From positions 210,407-274,406 of the forward strand of contig DAMANX010000001.1 in NCBI GenBank assembly GCA_032073245.1: 64,000 nt of DNA. Direction: 5' to 3'. Numbering within the stretch: the stretch's first letter is position 1; every line of letters starts with the position of its first letter. This document shows, one piece after another, positions 16,345-24,427 of the stretch. A program made the translations under genes and the position numbers. The stretch comes from QVMG01 sp032073245. GTDB taxonomy: Bacteria; Bacteroidota; Bacteroidia; Bacteroidales; Tannerellaceae. The notes under the pieces were generated by a model that saw only the letters and a program-made list of their open reading frames with translations, searched no databases and was not told where the DNA came from.

Positions 16345-16532
16345 TTATAATATGTTATTAATAAATCTTTAAAAGGATCCATTTAATTGATAAATAAAGA
16401 AAAAGAAATACAAAGCCCAAAACCAATTATTTAATCAACTGTTATCCTATAACAGCTATGAAAGAAACTTGCTATGAAGCGAGATAAAGATTCTATTGTA
16501 GCAAATAATTGTACAACTAAAAAACATAAGCT

Positions 16533-16898
16533 ATGAAAAGAAATGATGATTTATCCAACCGTTATTTTAGCGATTGGTCAGTCGATGAAAGAAATATCGA
16601 CAAGGCTGCGAATGAGCGCAAGAATGAAGTTAAGGCAGAAGCCAGACAAGACTCTCAATTCGTAAAAGAGGAAGGTAAATATCTACGCAAAGAAGCTAAA
16701 GATGATTACAAAGAGTTTAAACAAAATATGAAGAACTCTTATGACCCTTATGCCCGGGAACGTATATCAGACGCTAAACAAGACATGAAAGATGTACAAA
16801 AAGACATCAAAGAAGATGTGAATGACATCCGGCAGGAAATCAAAGACAATACGAAAGAACGTGTTAAAAAGATTAATAATACTGATCATTATTTTTGA
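16533..16898 (+). CDS. Highly charged helical protein, probable general-stress protein
   Basis: A 121-residue, very hydrophilic protein rich in Lys, Asp, Glu and Arg, with heptad-like stretches (YLRKEAKDDYKEFKQNMKNS; DAKQDMKDVQKDIKEDVNDI). It is predicted to be one long helix or coiled coil, with no membrane segment. The composition resembles LEA/CsbD/YtxH-type stress proteins. By position it closes the stress island 11.5-16.9 kb. The 188 bp before it contain only a short hairpin (16439-16455, CTGTTAT/ATAACAG). Confidence 0.5.
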   Translation: MKRNDDLSNRYFSDWSVDERNIDKAANERKNEVKAEARQDSQFVKEEGKYLRKEAKDDYKEFKQNMKNSYDPYARERISDAKQDMKDVQKDIKEDVNDIRQEIKDNTKERVKKINNTDHYF

Positions 16899-16902
16899 TC
16901 CC

Positions 16903-17667
16903 TTACTGCTTTTCCGTCAGGTATTTCCAGAAGCGGACAGGCATGTGTTGACGTTGTAGTTTTGGATTGATTCTTTCTTTGATCGCAATTGATTTAAAAT
17001 ACTGTTTCCAAAGTTGCTGAAAAAGCTTCTCATCTTTATCCATGATATCATCGCTAAGCAGGCCGGAAATCAAGTGATCACCTTTATCCTCAAAACGGAC
17101 TTCGATTACCTCTGATAAATCATAATAGTAACCGTATTCCCGTTTTAGGTCATAGATCAACCATTTCTGGTCTGCAAAGCGATCTTTCAAAAAAGAGATC
17201 GTCAATGGCAGTACATTATAGAGAGGTTCCATTGCAGCAAAAAAAGTACCATCCGCAGCCTTTTGAAAACGAAGAAATTGCTGAATCTTATGTTTCTCAT
17301 GTCCCACCTTCTTCCATATCTTCGACAGTTCTAAGACATCGGGATCTCCAAAATTCATTTCAATAGAAGAGGGAGCATCTATGTTTTTACATATATAACG
17401 AAACAACAAACCATCTATTTCCGGTAATTCCGAAAGCCAACTTACAGTAATACATGATAAAGAAACCTTGGATAATTTCTTTTCCAGTGCTTTCCAAACT
17501 CTTCCTGCTTTTTCTTCATCTGTAACAACAGTAAATACCTCATCATGGAAAAGAGGTAAAGGTTGTCCATATTCTAACAAGAGTCCGGGAAATGTCTTTC
17601 GAAAATAGGCATCAAAGATAGCAGTGAGCAACCCCTCGAGGGTTTTGTCGTATATAAAAACAATCAT
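16903..17667 (-). CDS. DUF4130 protein of the TIGR03915 family (putative DNA metabolism)
   Basis: A 254-residue protein beginning MIVFIYDKTLEGLLTAIFDA, the typical start of TIGR03915/DUF4130. The core includes GHEKHKIQQFLRFQKAADGT and FAAMEPLYNVLPLTISFLKD; the end is ERINPKLQRQHMPVRFWKYL. In other lineages this domain is fused to a uracil-DNA-glycosylase domain, and it nearly always occurs beside the radical SAM partner found here immediately upstream (11 bp). No direct function has been established as far as I know. Here it is the stand-alone form, without the glycosylase domain. Confidence 0.85.
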   Translation of the reverse strand: MIVFIYDKTLEGLLTAIFDAYFRKTFPGLLLEYGQPLPLFHDEVFTVVTDEEKAGRVWKALEKKLSKVSLSCITVSWLSELPEIDGLLFRYICKNIDAPSSIEMNFGDPDVLELSKIWKKVGHEKHKIQQFLRFQKAADGTFFAAMEPLYNVLPLTISFLKDRFADQKWLIYDLKREYGYYYDLSEVIEVRFEDKGDHLISGLLSDDIMDKDEKLFQQLWKQYFKSIAIKERINPKLQRQHMPVRFWKYLTEKQ

Positions 17668-17678
17668 GAGAGTGCGCC

Positions 17679-18938
17679 TTATTGCTGGAAATTAATAATC
17701 AACTGCCGATCATCATATTTCCGTCCATGCTTCTGTGTGAGAATACGGCGTATATTTTCCGGACGCAATTCATTAATCGTTTGCATAGATAATTCGTTAC
17801 AAGTAATAAAATACTGCGCTTTCTTCATTACTATACCTATCTTCTTCAACTGCTCAGTCCCTAAACGGTTATACCGGCGGGAAACAACTATCAATTTAGC
17901 TGATTTTACTCCGATACCCGGAACACGAAGAATCATCTCGTAGTCTGCTTTATTGATATCCACCGGAAAACATTCCGGATGACGTAATGCCCAGGCAAGC
18001 TTTGGATCTATTTCCAAATCCAGATCCGGATAGGAATCATCCACTATTTCATCCACTTTGAACTGATAAAAACGCAATAACCAGTCAGCCTGATAAAGCC
18101 GGTTTTCACGCACCAATGGGGGTTGTTTCAATGCTGGCAATCTATTATCATACTCATTGACCGGTACAAAACCTGAATAATACACACGCTTCATCGTAGG
18201 CCTTTGATAAAGTGCTGATGTCACACGAAGTATATCTTTATCAGTTTCAGGAGTAGCCCCAATAATCATTTGCGTGCTTTGTCCCGCAGGAACAAACTTT
18301 GGGGCATGTCGAAAACGTTTACGATCTTCCACACTCTGCAGAACTCCTTGTTGAATATAGCGCATTGGTGCAAAAACACTTTGAAAATTCTTCTCAGGAG
18401 CTATTAATTTCAGGCTTTCTTCGTTAGGAATTTCAATATTAACACTCATACGATCGGCATATAGCCCTGCTTCCTGCACCAACTCCTGGCTGGCTCCCGG
18501 AATACTTTTCATGTGGATATACCCGTTAAAACGATGTACTAAGCGAAGGTCTTTTACAATTCGTACCAATCGTTCCATCGTGTAATCAGGATTACGTACC
18601 ACACCTGAACTGAGGAATAACCCTTCTATATAATTTCTTCGGTAAAATTCAATAGTTAAATTCACCAATTCGCTCACAGAAAGGGTCGCTCTTTTTATAT
18701 CATTACTACGACGATTGATGCAGTAAGCACAATCATATATGCAATAATTAGTAAGCATCACCTTCAATAACGAAATGCACCGCCCATCTTCCGAAAAGCT
18801 ATGGCAAATACCCCATCCGGCGGCACTCCCAATCGTTCCCTTTTTATTAGATCGGGAAGTTCCACTAGAAGCGCAGGACACATCGTACCGGGCCGATTCT
18901 GCCAATACTTTCAGTTTATCCAACACACTTTCGTCCAT
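17679..18938 (-). CDS. Putative DNA modification/repair radical SAM protein (TIGR03916)
   Basis: A 419-residue radical SAM enzyme. The [4Fe-4S]-binding CxxxCxxC is C66-IYD-C70-AY-C73. Ahead of it lie KGTIGSAAGWGICHSFSEDG and RCISLLKVMLTNY, which are diagnostic of TIGR03916. The C-terminal third contains a helix-hairpin-helix DNA-binding motif, ILRVPGIGVKSAKLIVVSRR. It would cleave S-adenosylmethionine to a 5'-deoxyadenosyl radical and act on a nucleic-acid substrate together with the DUF4130 partner. Substrate unknown. First gene of the two-gene operon; a minus-strand -7 box TATTTTTG (18962-18969) lies upstream. Confidence 0.9.
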   Translation of the reverse strand: MDESVLDKLKVLAESARYDVSCASSGTSRSNKKGTIGSAAGWGICHSFSEDGRCISLLKVMLTNYCIYDCAYCINRRSNDIKRATLSVSELVNLTIEFYRRNYIEGLFLSSGVVRNPDYTMERLVRIVKDLRLVHRFNGYIHMKSIPGASQELVQEAGLYADRMSVNIEIPNEESLKLIAPEKNFQSVFAPMRYIQQGVLQSVEDRKRFRHAPKFVPAGQSTQMIIGATPETDKDILRVTSALYQRPTMKRVYYSGFVPVNEYDNRLPALKQPPLVRENRLYQADWLLRFYQFKVDEIVDDSYPDLDLEIDPKLAWALRHPECFPVDINKADYEMILRVPGIGVKSAKLIVVSRRYNRLGTEQLKKIGIVMKKAQYFITCNELSMQTINELRPENIRRILTQKHGRKYDDRQLIINFQQ

Positions 18939-18961
18939 ACCTACTGCTCATTTCGTTTTCA

Positions 18962-18969
18962 CAAAAATA
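18962..18969 (-). promoter_or_regulatory. -7 box of the radical SAM/DUF4130 operon
   Basis: Minus-strand TATTTTTG, 24 bp before the ATG at 18938. Confidence 0.5.
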
Positions 18970-19031
18970 GAGAAAATCACAGCAGGAAAGGGCATTATTT
19001 CTATTAAAAGTTATCAACAGAAAGAGGGGTA

Positions 19032-19613
19032 TCACAGTTCCTTTACAACCTTACAAGGACTACCTACAGCCAAACAATTTGCAGGGATAGATTTTGTTAC
19101 CAGGCTTCCAGCTCCTATGGTGGTATTATCGCCAATCGTTACACCTGGTAATATAATTGAACCACCGCCAATCCATACATTATTTCCTAATGTTACCGGG
19201 GCTGTATAGGATTTCCAAAAAGCAAAATCCCCATTTAGGTTTTCCGAGAATCTTTCTTCTGGATTTATAGGATGCGTAACAGCATAAATCTGAACATTAG
19301 GACCTATACCGCAATTGTCTCCTATTGTGATTTTATTACAATCCAGAAAGACACAATTCATATTGATCTCACAATTGTTTCCAATATGTATATTTTCACC
19401 GTAATCCACATAAAAAGGTGCAGTAATCCAAACATTCTCCCCTTTAGAACCTAAAAGGAGATCAAGCAGATTGCTTAATGCACGTCGATCCGTTGTATCA
19501 GCCTGGTTATAATCCTTCATTAATTTCTTGGCGAAATGCCACCGGGTGATAAGCTCCTTATCTCCGGCATCATAGTATTCGCCTGCAAGCATTTTTTCTT
19601 TTTCTGTTTTCAT
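19032..19613 (-). CDS. Sugar O-acetyltransferase (maltose/galactoside type)
   Basis: A 193-residue left-handed beta-helix enzyme of the LacA/Maa group. The N-terminal Maa domain is MKTEKEKMLAGEYYDAGDKE, and the hexapeptide repeats include IHIGNNCEINMNCVFLDCNK, IGDNCGIGPNVQIYAVTHPI and NVWIGGGSIILPGVTIGDNT. H113 in AVTHP is the likely catalytic histidine. It transfers acetyl from acetyl-CoA to sugars. Length is normal. It is transcribed on the same strand as the DUF1349 gene and phosphatases upstream, 14 bp after the DUF1349 gene. Confidence 0.9.
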   Translation of the reverse strand: MKTEKEKMLAGEYYDAGDKELITRWHFAKKLMKDYNQADTTDRRALSNLLDLLLGSKGENVWITAPFYVDYGENIHIGNNCEINMNCVFLDCNKITIGDNCGIGPNVQIYAVTHPINPEERFSENLNGDFAFWKSYTAPVTLGNNVWIGGGSIILPGVTIGDNTTIGAGSLVTKSIPANCLAVGSPCKVVKEL

Positions 19614-19627
19614 GGTATGTATTAGTT

Positions 19628-20212
19628 TTAGACGCCCATCCTGAAATCTCTTATCGGGATGTCGGTCAAAGATATATCTTTAAATAGAGTTTTGTTTCCA
19701 TTTCCTGCAGGAGATTGTGAACTTAATCCCACATATACGCGGGGAGGAAAGTCATTCTGTGATAAACGAGCCAGATTCCAGATCTCTTTATCTAAAGAAT
19801 AATAGAATCCAACCTGTCGCGTATCGGAAGATATCTTTAAGTAAACACCTTCTTTAATAACTATACTATGATTATTATCATCTGAAGTGCCTTTCGTTCG
19901 AACGGAAACAATACGCGTATTCTTCTCCTCATCCATTTCATAAGCAAACTTTTGCCAATTTACTTCATCTACATATATAAACAAAGCACCCGCATCATAC
20001 ATTGTGACAAACTCTGGAAATACTTTTGCTATAAAAGTAAACGAACGGGTATTATCAACTTCTGCCAATAACAAGGGAGCATTTGACTTACAGGATGATC
20101 CATCCGGAGAATTAAAGTAGTCGGAACCCTTGGGACTTAATAATTCTATGTGTCCTTTCGGAGTAATCTGGCTATTCTCAACAGCATTATTCAATGATTT
20201 CGTAAATTCCAT
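19628..20212 (-). CDS. DUF1349-domain protein
   Basis: A 194-residue protein from the ATG at 20212; the frame opens at a TTG six bases earlier. It is a beta-sandwich, concanavalin-like DUF1349 protein: DYFNSPDGSSCKSNAPLLLA, YDAGALFIYVDEVNWQKFAY and VGFYYSLDKEIWNLARLSQN fit the family, in which the W-x-K-F-A motif is conserved. Relatives are often annotated as regulator of beta-xylosidase-like proteins, on weak evidence. It has no signal peptide. It is tightly spaced after the phosphatase gene. Confidence 0.8.
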   Translation of the reverse strand: MEFTKSLNNAVENSQITPKGHIELLSPKGSDYFNSPDGSSCKSNAPLLLAEVDNTRSFTFIAKVFPEFVTMYDAGALFIYVDEVNWQKFAYEMDEEKNTRIVSVRTKGTSDDNNHSIVIKEGVYLKISSDTRQVGFYYSLDKEIWNLARLSQNDFPPRVYVGLSSQSPAGNGNKTLFKDISLTDIPIRDFRMGV

Positions 20213-20223
20213 AATCAAGTGTT

Positions 20224-21306
20224 TTAATAGAGATACATCTCACGTAATTTATCAATATCCACATTCAGAACCTTTTTCAAATAATTTTCTATAGTTCCAT
20301 GCTCTTTTTTAATCTGATCGAGACCTGCCTGCAAATATCTCGCATCCACACCAGCCATAGGTGCAAAAGCCGGATACCGGGCTATCATTGGCGCAAACTT
20401 GGCTTTGATATATTGGTTAGATAAAAGATAATCTTCCATTACACGCTCTTCATCAACCCCTAAAGCAAGCAAAAACAAAGCTGCTCCCATACCTGTGCGA
20501 TCCTTCCCGGCGGTACAATGGAATAAGAGAGGTATTTTATAGTTATCCTGTAATAATCCGAAGAATCTTTTATACATATTGATACTCGATTCTTCTGACA
20601 CTAACTGGATATTGATATCAATCATTATACTGTCCATATCAAGCGATTCCAATTTCGATAAATCAAAAGCGGAACTATCGGAAGAGGAAGACAAGTTTCC
20701 CGGTGATATGGATAACTTATAATCTTTGTGTACTGATTCCGGAATTCTGTCAGGAGCCTGGTTTATCTCTTGTTCGGAACGAAAATCCACTACAGAAATA
20801 ATAGGTATACTCGACAGATACGTCAAATCTTCATCTGTCAAACTATGTAAATCATCCGAACGAAAAACTTTACCCCACTTCACAAATCGTCCATCGATTG
20901 TTTTTATTCCTCCTAGATCCCTGAAATTGAATCCTCCCGTCATCGGCAAAAGACGTTCTGACAGAATAGCCCGTCCCTCGTCCGTAACTAATTGGAAATA
21001 GCTTCGGGTACTATCGGCTACCTGCAACGCAAAGGTTCCACTCCCCTCTCCTTGCAATAATGGTTTTGAAAGATCAATTGTCCTCACCCGGTTACCGGAA
21101 TAGATCTGCCACTTACCATTTGTGTTTATCTTGAGTGAGGCAGCCTTTGTCTTTTTGTCTCTTTGTATTTCCGCAATATCTGAAATATCGTTCCCCTCAT
21201 ACCGGGCTTGCTTTTGTGCCTGGTTATTGTTACATGCACTTAATACAAATGCACATATACCTGCTACTAATGTGATTAGGCCTATTTTCATGAATATTGT
21301 TTTCAT
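20224..21306 (-). CDS. Exported tyrosine/serine phosphatase, lipoprotein
   Basis: A 360-residue protein with a lipoprotein signal (LVAGICAFVLSAC). After a roughly 80-residue N-terminal beta domain (KAASLKINTNGKWQIYSGNR) comes the Y_phosphatase3 (PF13350) domain: GFNFRDLGGIKTIDGRFVKW, GKVFRSDDLHSLTDEDLTYL and the P-loop H-C264-TAGKDRTG, a C-X5-R-T/S-G active site. These enzymes dephosphorylate phosphotyrosine, phosphoserine or phosphoinositide; being on the outside, this one must act on imported or periplasmic substrates. It is a tandem paralogue of the next gene upstream. Confidence 0.85.
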   Translation of the reverse strand: MKTIFMKIGLITLVAGICAFVLSACNNNQAQKQARYEGNDISDIAEIQRDKKTKAASLKINTNGKWQIYSGNRVRTIDLSKPLLQGEGSGTFALQVADSTRSYFQLVTDEGRAILSERLLPMTGGFNFRDLGGIKTIDGRFVKWGKVFRSDDLHSLTDEDLTYLSSIPIISVVDFRSEQEINQAPDRIPESVHKDYKLSISPGNLSSSSDSSAFDLSKLESLDMDSIMIDINIQLVSEESSINMYKRFFGLLQDNYKIPLLFHCTAGKDRTGMGAALFLLALGVDEERVMEDYLLSNQYIKAKFAPMIARYPAFAPMAGVDARYLQAGLDQIKKEHGTIENYLKKVLNVDIDKLREMYLY

Positions 21307-21356
21307 TTTACGATTCTATCTTTACTATATAGAAAACACTCAATAATGCATTTGGT

Positions 21357-22403
21357 TCAATAAAGATACATTTGCCTCAATTTAGGAATATCTACATATA
21401 AAACATCTTTCAGATAATTTTCTACTGTGCCGTAATTCTCTTTGATATGCCTGAGTCCTGCTTGTATAAACTCCGGCCTTGCTTCAAACATAAGGCTATG
21501 AGTAGGATACTCTTCCAGATAGTTTGTATATTTATCTGCTACAAATGTATTAGATAAAAGATAATCTTCCAAAATATCTTCTTCACTTACTCCTAACCCA
21601 TATAATAGAAGAGCAGCTGCCATTCCTGTTCTGTCTTTTCCCGACGAACAATGAAAAAGAAAAGGTGTATGTTCTCTTTTATGCAGTAAAGTAAAAAAGG
21701 CCCGATAGCTGTTTATACAGTCCTGATCAGAAACCATTAATACATTTATATGACACATCAGACTATCTATATGATGTGGCTGAATCAACGACAGATCCGG
21801 ATTATTTGTCCAGAAACCTTCCGGATTGACTGTATATGAAAAATAATTTGCCGTAGTAAATATATTGGGCATCTCTTTCTTCTCTTCTTCACAACGAAAA
21901 TCAACAACAGTAGCAAAAGGAATACTTGACAGATACCTTATATCATCATCCGTTATTGTATGCATATCATCCGAACGGAAAATCCTTCCCCACCTGATAA
22001 TACGTCCATCTTGTGTGATCCGTCCACCTAAGTCACGGAAATTATATCCACCTTTCATTGGTAAATGCCTCTCGGCGACAATTGACATTTGATCATTTGC
22101 CAATAACAGAAAATAACTACGCCTATCGATAGGAACTTTTAGTTTATAAGTACCACTCCCCTTCCCTTTCAAAAGAGGATCAGACATATTTATCAAATCA
22201 AGGGTAGGTCCGGCAAATAATTTCCATTTACCTTCCACCCGAATACGAAGATATGCTTCTTTTGATTCTTTATCACGGATTACTTGTGCAAAGCCTTCTT
22301 TGCCATACTCTTCAAGGAAAGAGAATGGTATTTCTTCTGACTGAAACCAATAGGTTCCCAAAGTCGTTAGGCCAAGCAAGAAAAAAAGTAAAATACCTTT
22401 CAT
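21357..22403 (-). CDS. Exported tyrosine/serine phosphatase, tandem paralogue
   Basis: A 348-residue protein with an N-terminal signal peptide (GILLFFLLGLTTLGTYWF; no lipobox cysteine, unlike its neighbour). It has the same two-part layout: beta domain (EAYLRIRVEGKWKLFAGPTL), then the phosphatase with GYNFRDLGGRITQDGRIIRW, GRIFRSDDMHTITDDDIRYL and the P-loop H-C252-SSGKDRTG. Both catalytic cysteine and arginine are present. The two proteins end with the same block, VDIPKLRQMYLY against VDIDKLREMYLY, showing a recent tandem duplication. It is the first gene of a run of four on the minus strand. Confidence 0.85.
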   Translation of the reverse strand: MKGILLFFLLGLTTLGTYWFQSEEIPFSFLEEYGKEGFAQVIRDKESKEAYLRIRVEGKWKLFAGPTLDLINMSDPLLKGKGSGTYKLKVPIDRRSYFLLLANDQMSIVAERHLPMKGGYNFRDLGGRITQDGRIIRWGRIFRSDDMHTITDDDIRYLSSIPFATVVDFRCEEEKKEMPNIFTTANYFSYTVNPEGFWTNNPDLSLIQPHHIDSLMCHINVLMVSDQDCINSYRAFFTLLHKREHTPFLFHCSSGKDRTGMAAALLLYGLGVSEEDILEDYLLSNTFVADKYTNYLEEYPTHSLMFEARPEFIQAGLRHIKENYGTVENYLKDVLYVDIPKLRQMYLY

Positions 22404-22531
22404 ACATTTAGTTATCGGCTTTGGTTACTGTTATACTATCCGCGAATTACAAAGCAAGATAAGAACAAGAGTTAGAGGGTATTTGTTTAGCCTTTTCAAA
22501 ATCTCATCTTTTTATTCAAACCAACCTTTTA

Positions 22532-22615
22532 CTGAGCATATACCTTCACCTCCCTGAGCATATATGTTCACAAGCCTGAGCCTGTACCCTCAGCCGGTTG
22601 AGGATATAGGCTCAT
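22532..22615. repeat. 22-bp tandem array, nearly four units
   Basis: Units start at 22532, 22554, 22576 and 22598. The first two share CTGAGCATATA, the third has CTGAGCCTGTA and the fourth TTGAGGATATA. It lies in the 333-bp divergent region between the phosphatase gene and proS, upstream of the proS promoter. Related to the array at 32823. Confidence 0.75.
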
Positions 22616-22688
22616 TTTATCTTTCCTGTTATAATATGTAATCGTTCTCATATATACCCACCCTATCTCATACATGAAAATTATTTCA

Positions 22689-22696
22689 TACCTTTG
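22689..22696 (+). promoter_or_regulatory. -7 box of proS
   Basis: TACCTTTG fits TAnnTTTG, 40 bp before the ATG. Confidence 0.55.
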
Positions 22697-22736
22697 CCGA
22701 CTCATATTTTAATCACTCTAATTTAGAATTACAAAA

Positions 22737-24218
22737 ATGGCAAAAGAGCTGAAAGAACTTACCAAGAGAAGCGAAAACTATTCGCAGTGGTATCAAGACC
22801 TGGTAATCAAAGCGGAGCTGGCAGAAAATTCTGCTGTTCGTGGATGTATGGTGATTAAACCGTACGGATATGCCATCTGGGAAAAGATGCAACGTGTGTT
22901 GGACGATATGTTCAAAGAAACCGGTCACGTAAACGCTTATTTCCCCCTTTTGATCCCCAAATCATTCTTGAGTAAGGAAGCACAACATGTGGAAGGTTTC
23001 GCCAAAGAATGCGCAGTAGTAACTCATTACCGCCTGAAAAACGATCCCGACGGCAAAGGTGTTGTGGTTGACCCCGCTGCTAAATTAGAAGAAGAATTGA
23101 TTATCCGCCCTACATCGGAAACGATTATATGGAATACATATCGCAACTGGATCCAGTCCTACCGTGACCTGCCTATCCTGGTCAATCAATGGGCTAACGT
23201 GATGCGTTGGGAGATGCGTACCCGTTTGTTCCTGCGTACAGCAGAATTTCTATGGCAGGAAGGACATACGGCACATGCAACCCGTGAAGAAGCAGAAATC
23301 GAAGCACAGAAGATGCAGGACGTATATGCTACTTTCGCTGAGCAGTATATGGCAATGCCGGTTATTAAAGGTTTGAAATCGGAAAGTGAACGTTTCGCCG
23401 GAGCTGTGGACACCTATACCATCGAAGCAATGATGCAGGATGGTAAAGCTTTACAAGCCGGAACTTCCCATTTTTTGGGCCAAAACTTCGGAAAAGCTTT
23501 CGATGTAAGTTTTATCGATAAAGAAGGCAAACAGGAATTTGCATGGGCTACTTCCTGGGGAGTTTCTACCCGCTTAGTAGGAGCATTGATTATGGCACAT
23601 TCCGATGATAATGGTTTGGTATTACCTCCGTTGCTGGCTCCTATCCAGGTGGTGATTGTTCCTATTTACCGTAGCGAAGAACAATTGAACCAGATCCGCG
23701 AAAAGGTTGCAGGCATTGTGGCTAATTTAAAAGGAATGGGTATCTCTGTAAAATTTGATGATGCCGACAATAAAAAGCCAGGCTGGAAGTTTGCCGAGTA
23801 TGAGTTAAAAGGTGTACCGATTCGTCTGGCAATGGGTGGACGTGATTTGGAGAATAACACAATTGAAGTAATGCGTCGTGACAAATTAGAGAAAGAAACG
23901 ATCTCTTGTGATGGCATCGAGCAATATGTAAAGAATCTTTTAGACGATATCCAACAGAATATTTTCCAAAAAGCTTTTGATTACCGCAAATCTCATATTA
24001 TAAGTGTTGATACTTATGAAGAGTTCAAAGAAAAGATAGAGGACGGTTTATTTATCCTTGCACACTGGGATGGCACAGCAGAAACGGAAGAGCTGGTAAA
24101 AGCAGAAACAAAAGCAACCATCCGTTGTATACCTCTGGAAGGAGATAAGACGCCTGGGAAATGTATGGTGACAGGCAAACCATCTAAACAAAGGGTGGTG
24201 TTTGCGAGGGCCTATTAA
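22737..24218 (+). CDS. proS: Prolyl-tRNA synthetase, eukaryote/archaeon-like short type
   Basis: A 493-residue class II aminoacyl-tRNA synthetase that attaches proline to tRNA-Pro. Motif 2 region: RPTSETIIWNTYRNWIQSYR, then NVMRWEMRTRLFLRTAEFLW with QEGHTAH. The anticodon-binding domain begins near PIQVVIVPIYRSEEQ. The C-terminal zinc-type domain, ending GKPSKQRVVFARAY, and the short length (no INS editing domain) mark the ProS type 3/archaeal-eukaryotic form, as usual in Bacteroidota. Its stop codon touches the start of the 60-bp inverted repeat. It is an essential cytoplasmic enzyme. Confidence 0.97.
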   Translation: MAKELKELTKRSENYSQWYQDLVIKAELAENSAVRGCMVIKPYGYAIWEKMQRVLDDMFKETGHVNAYFPLLIPKSFLSKEAQHVEGFAKECAVVTHYRLKNDPDGKGVVVDPAAKLEEELIIRPTSETIIWNTYRNWIQSYRDLPILVNQWANVMRWEMRTRLFLRTAEFLWQEGHTAHATREEAEIEAQKMQDVYATFAEQYMAMPVIKGLKSESERFAGAVDTYTIEAMMQDGKALQAGTSHFLGQNFGKAFDVSFIDKEGKQEFAWATSWGVSTRLVGALIMAHSDDNGLVLPPLLAPIQVVIVPIYRSEEQLNQIREKVAGIVANLKGMGISVKFDDADNKKPGWKFAEYELKGVPIRLAMGGRDLENNTIEVMRRDKLEKETISCDGIEQYVKNLLDDIQQNIFQKAFDYRKSHIISVDTYEEFKEKIEDGLFILAHWDGTAETEELVKAETKATIRCIPLEGDKTPGKCMVTGKPSKQRVVFARAY

Positions 24219-24427
24219 TTGAGCGTTGAACGATGAGTGGTGAGCGATGAGTTGAAATCAATAGCCCGCAGCTTTAGCTGCAGGTTTGTAGAATAAATGA
24301 GAATGGCTTTAGCCACACAATGATGTGTTTGGCTAAAGCCATTTAATCTATATTATCTTACCCCATCTAAAGCTGCGGGCTATTGATTTCAACTCATCGC
24401 TCACCACTCATCGTTCAACGCTCAATT
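24217..24427. repeat. Nested palindrome with 60-bp perfect arms
   Basis: Arms 24217-24276 and 24368-24427 are exact complements over 60 bp. Inside lies a second stem, AATGGCTTTAGCC at 24302-24314 against 24331-24343, extended by ACACA/TGTGT. The element fills the whole gap between the convergent proS and metallophosphatase genes and overlaps both stop codons. Confidence 0.9.

Noticed and set aside
16458..16487. Small ORF MKETCYEAR before the 16533 gene
   Set aside because: Nine codons only, no ribosome-site or conservation evidence.
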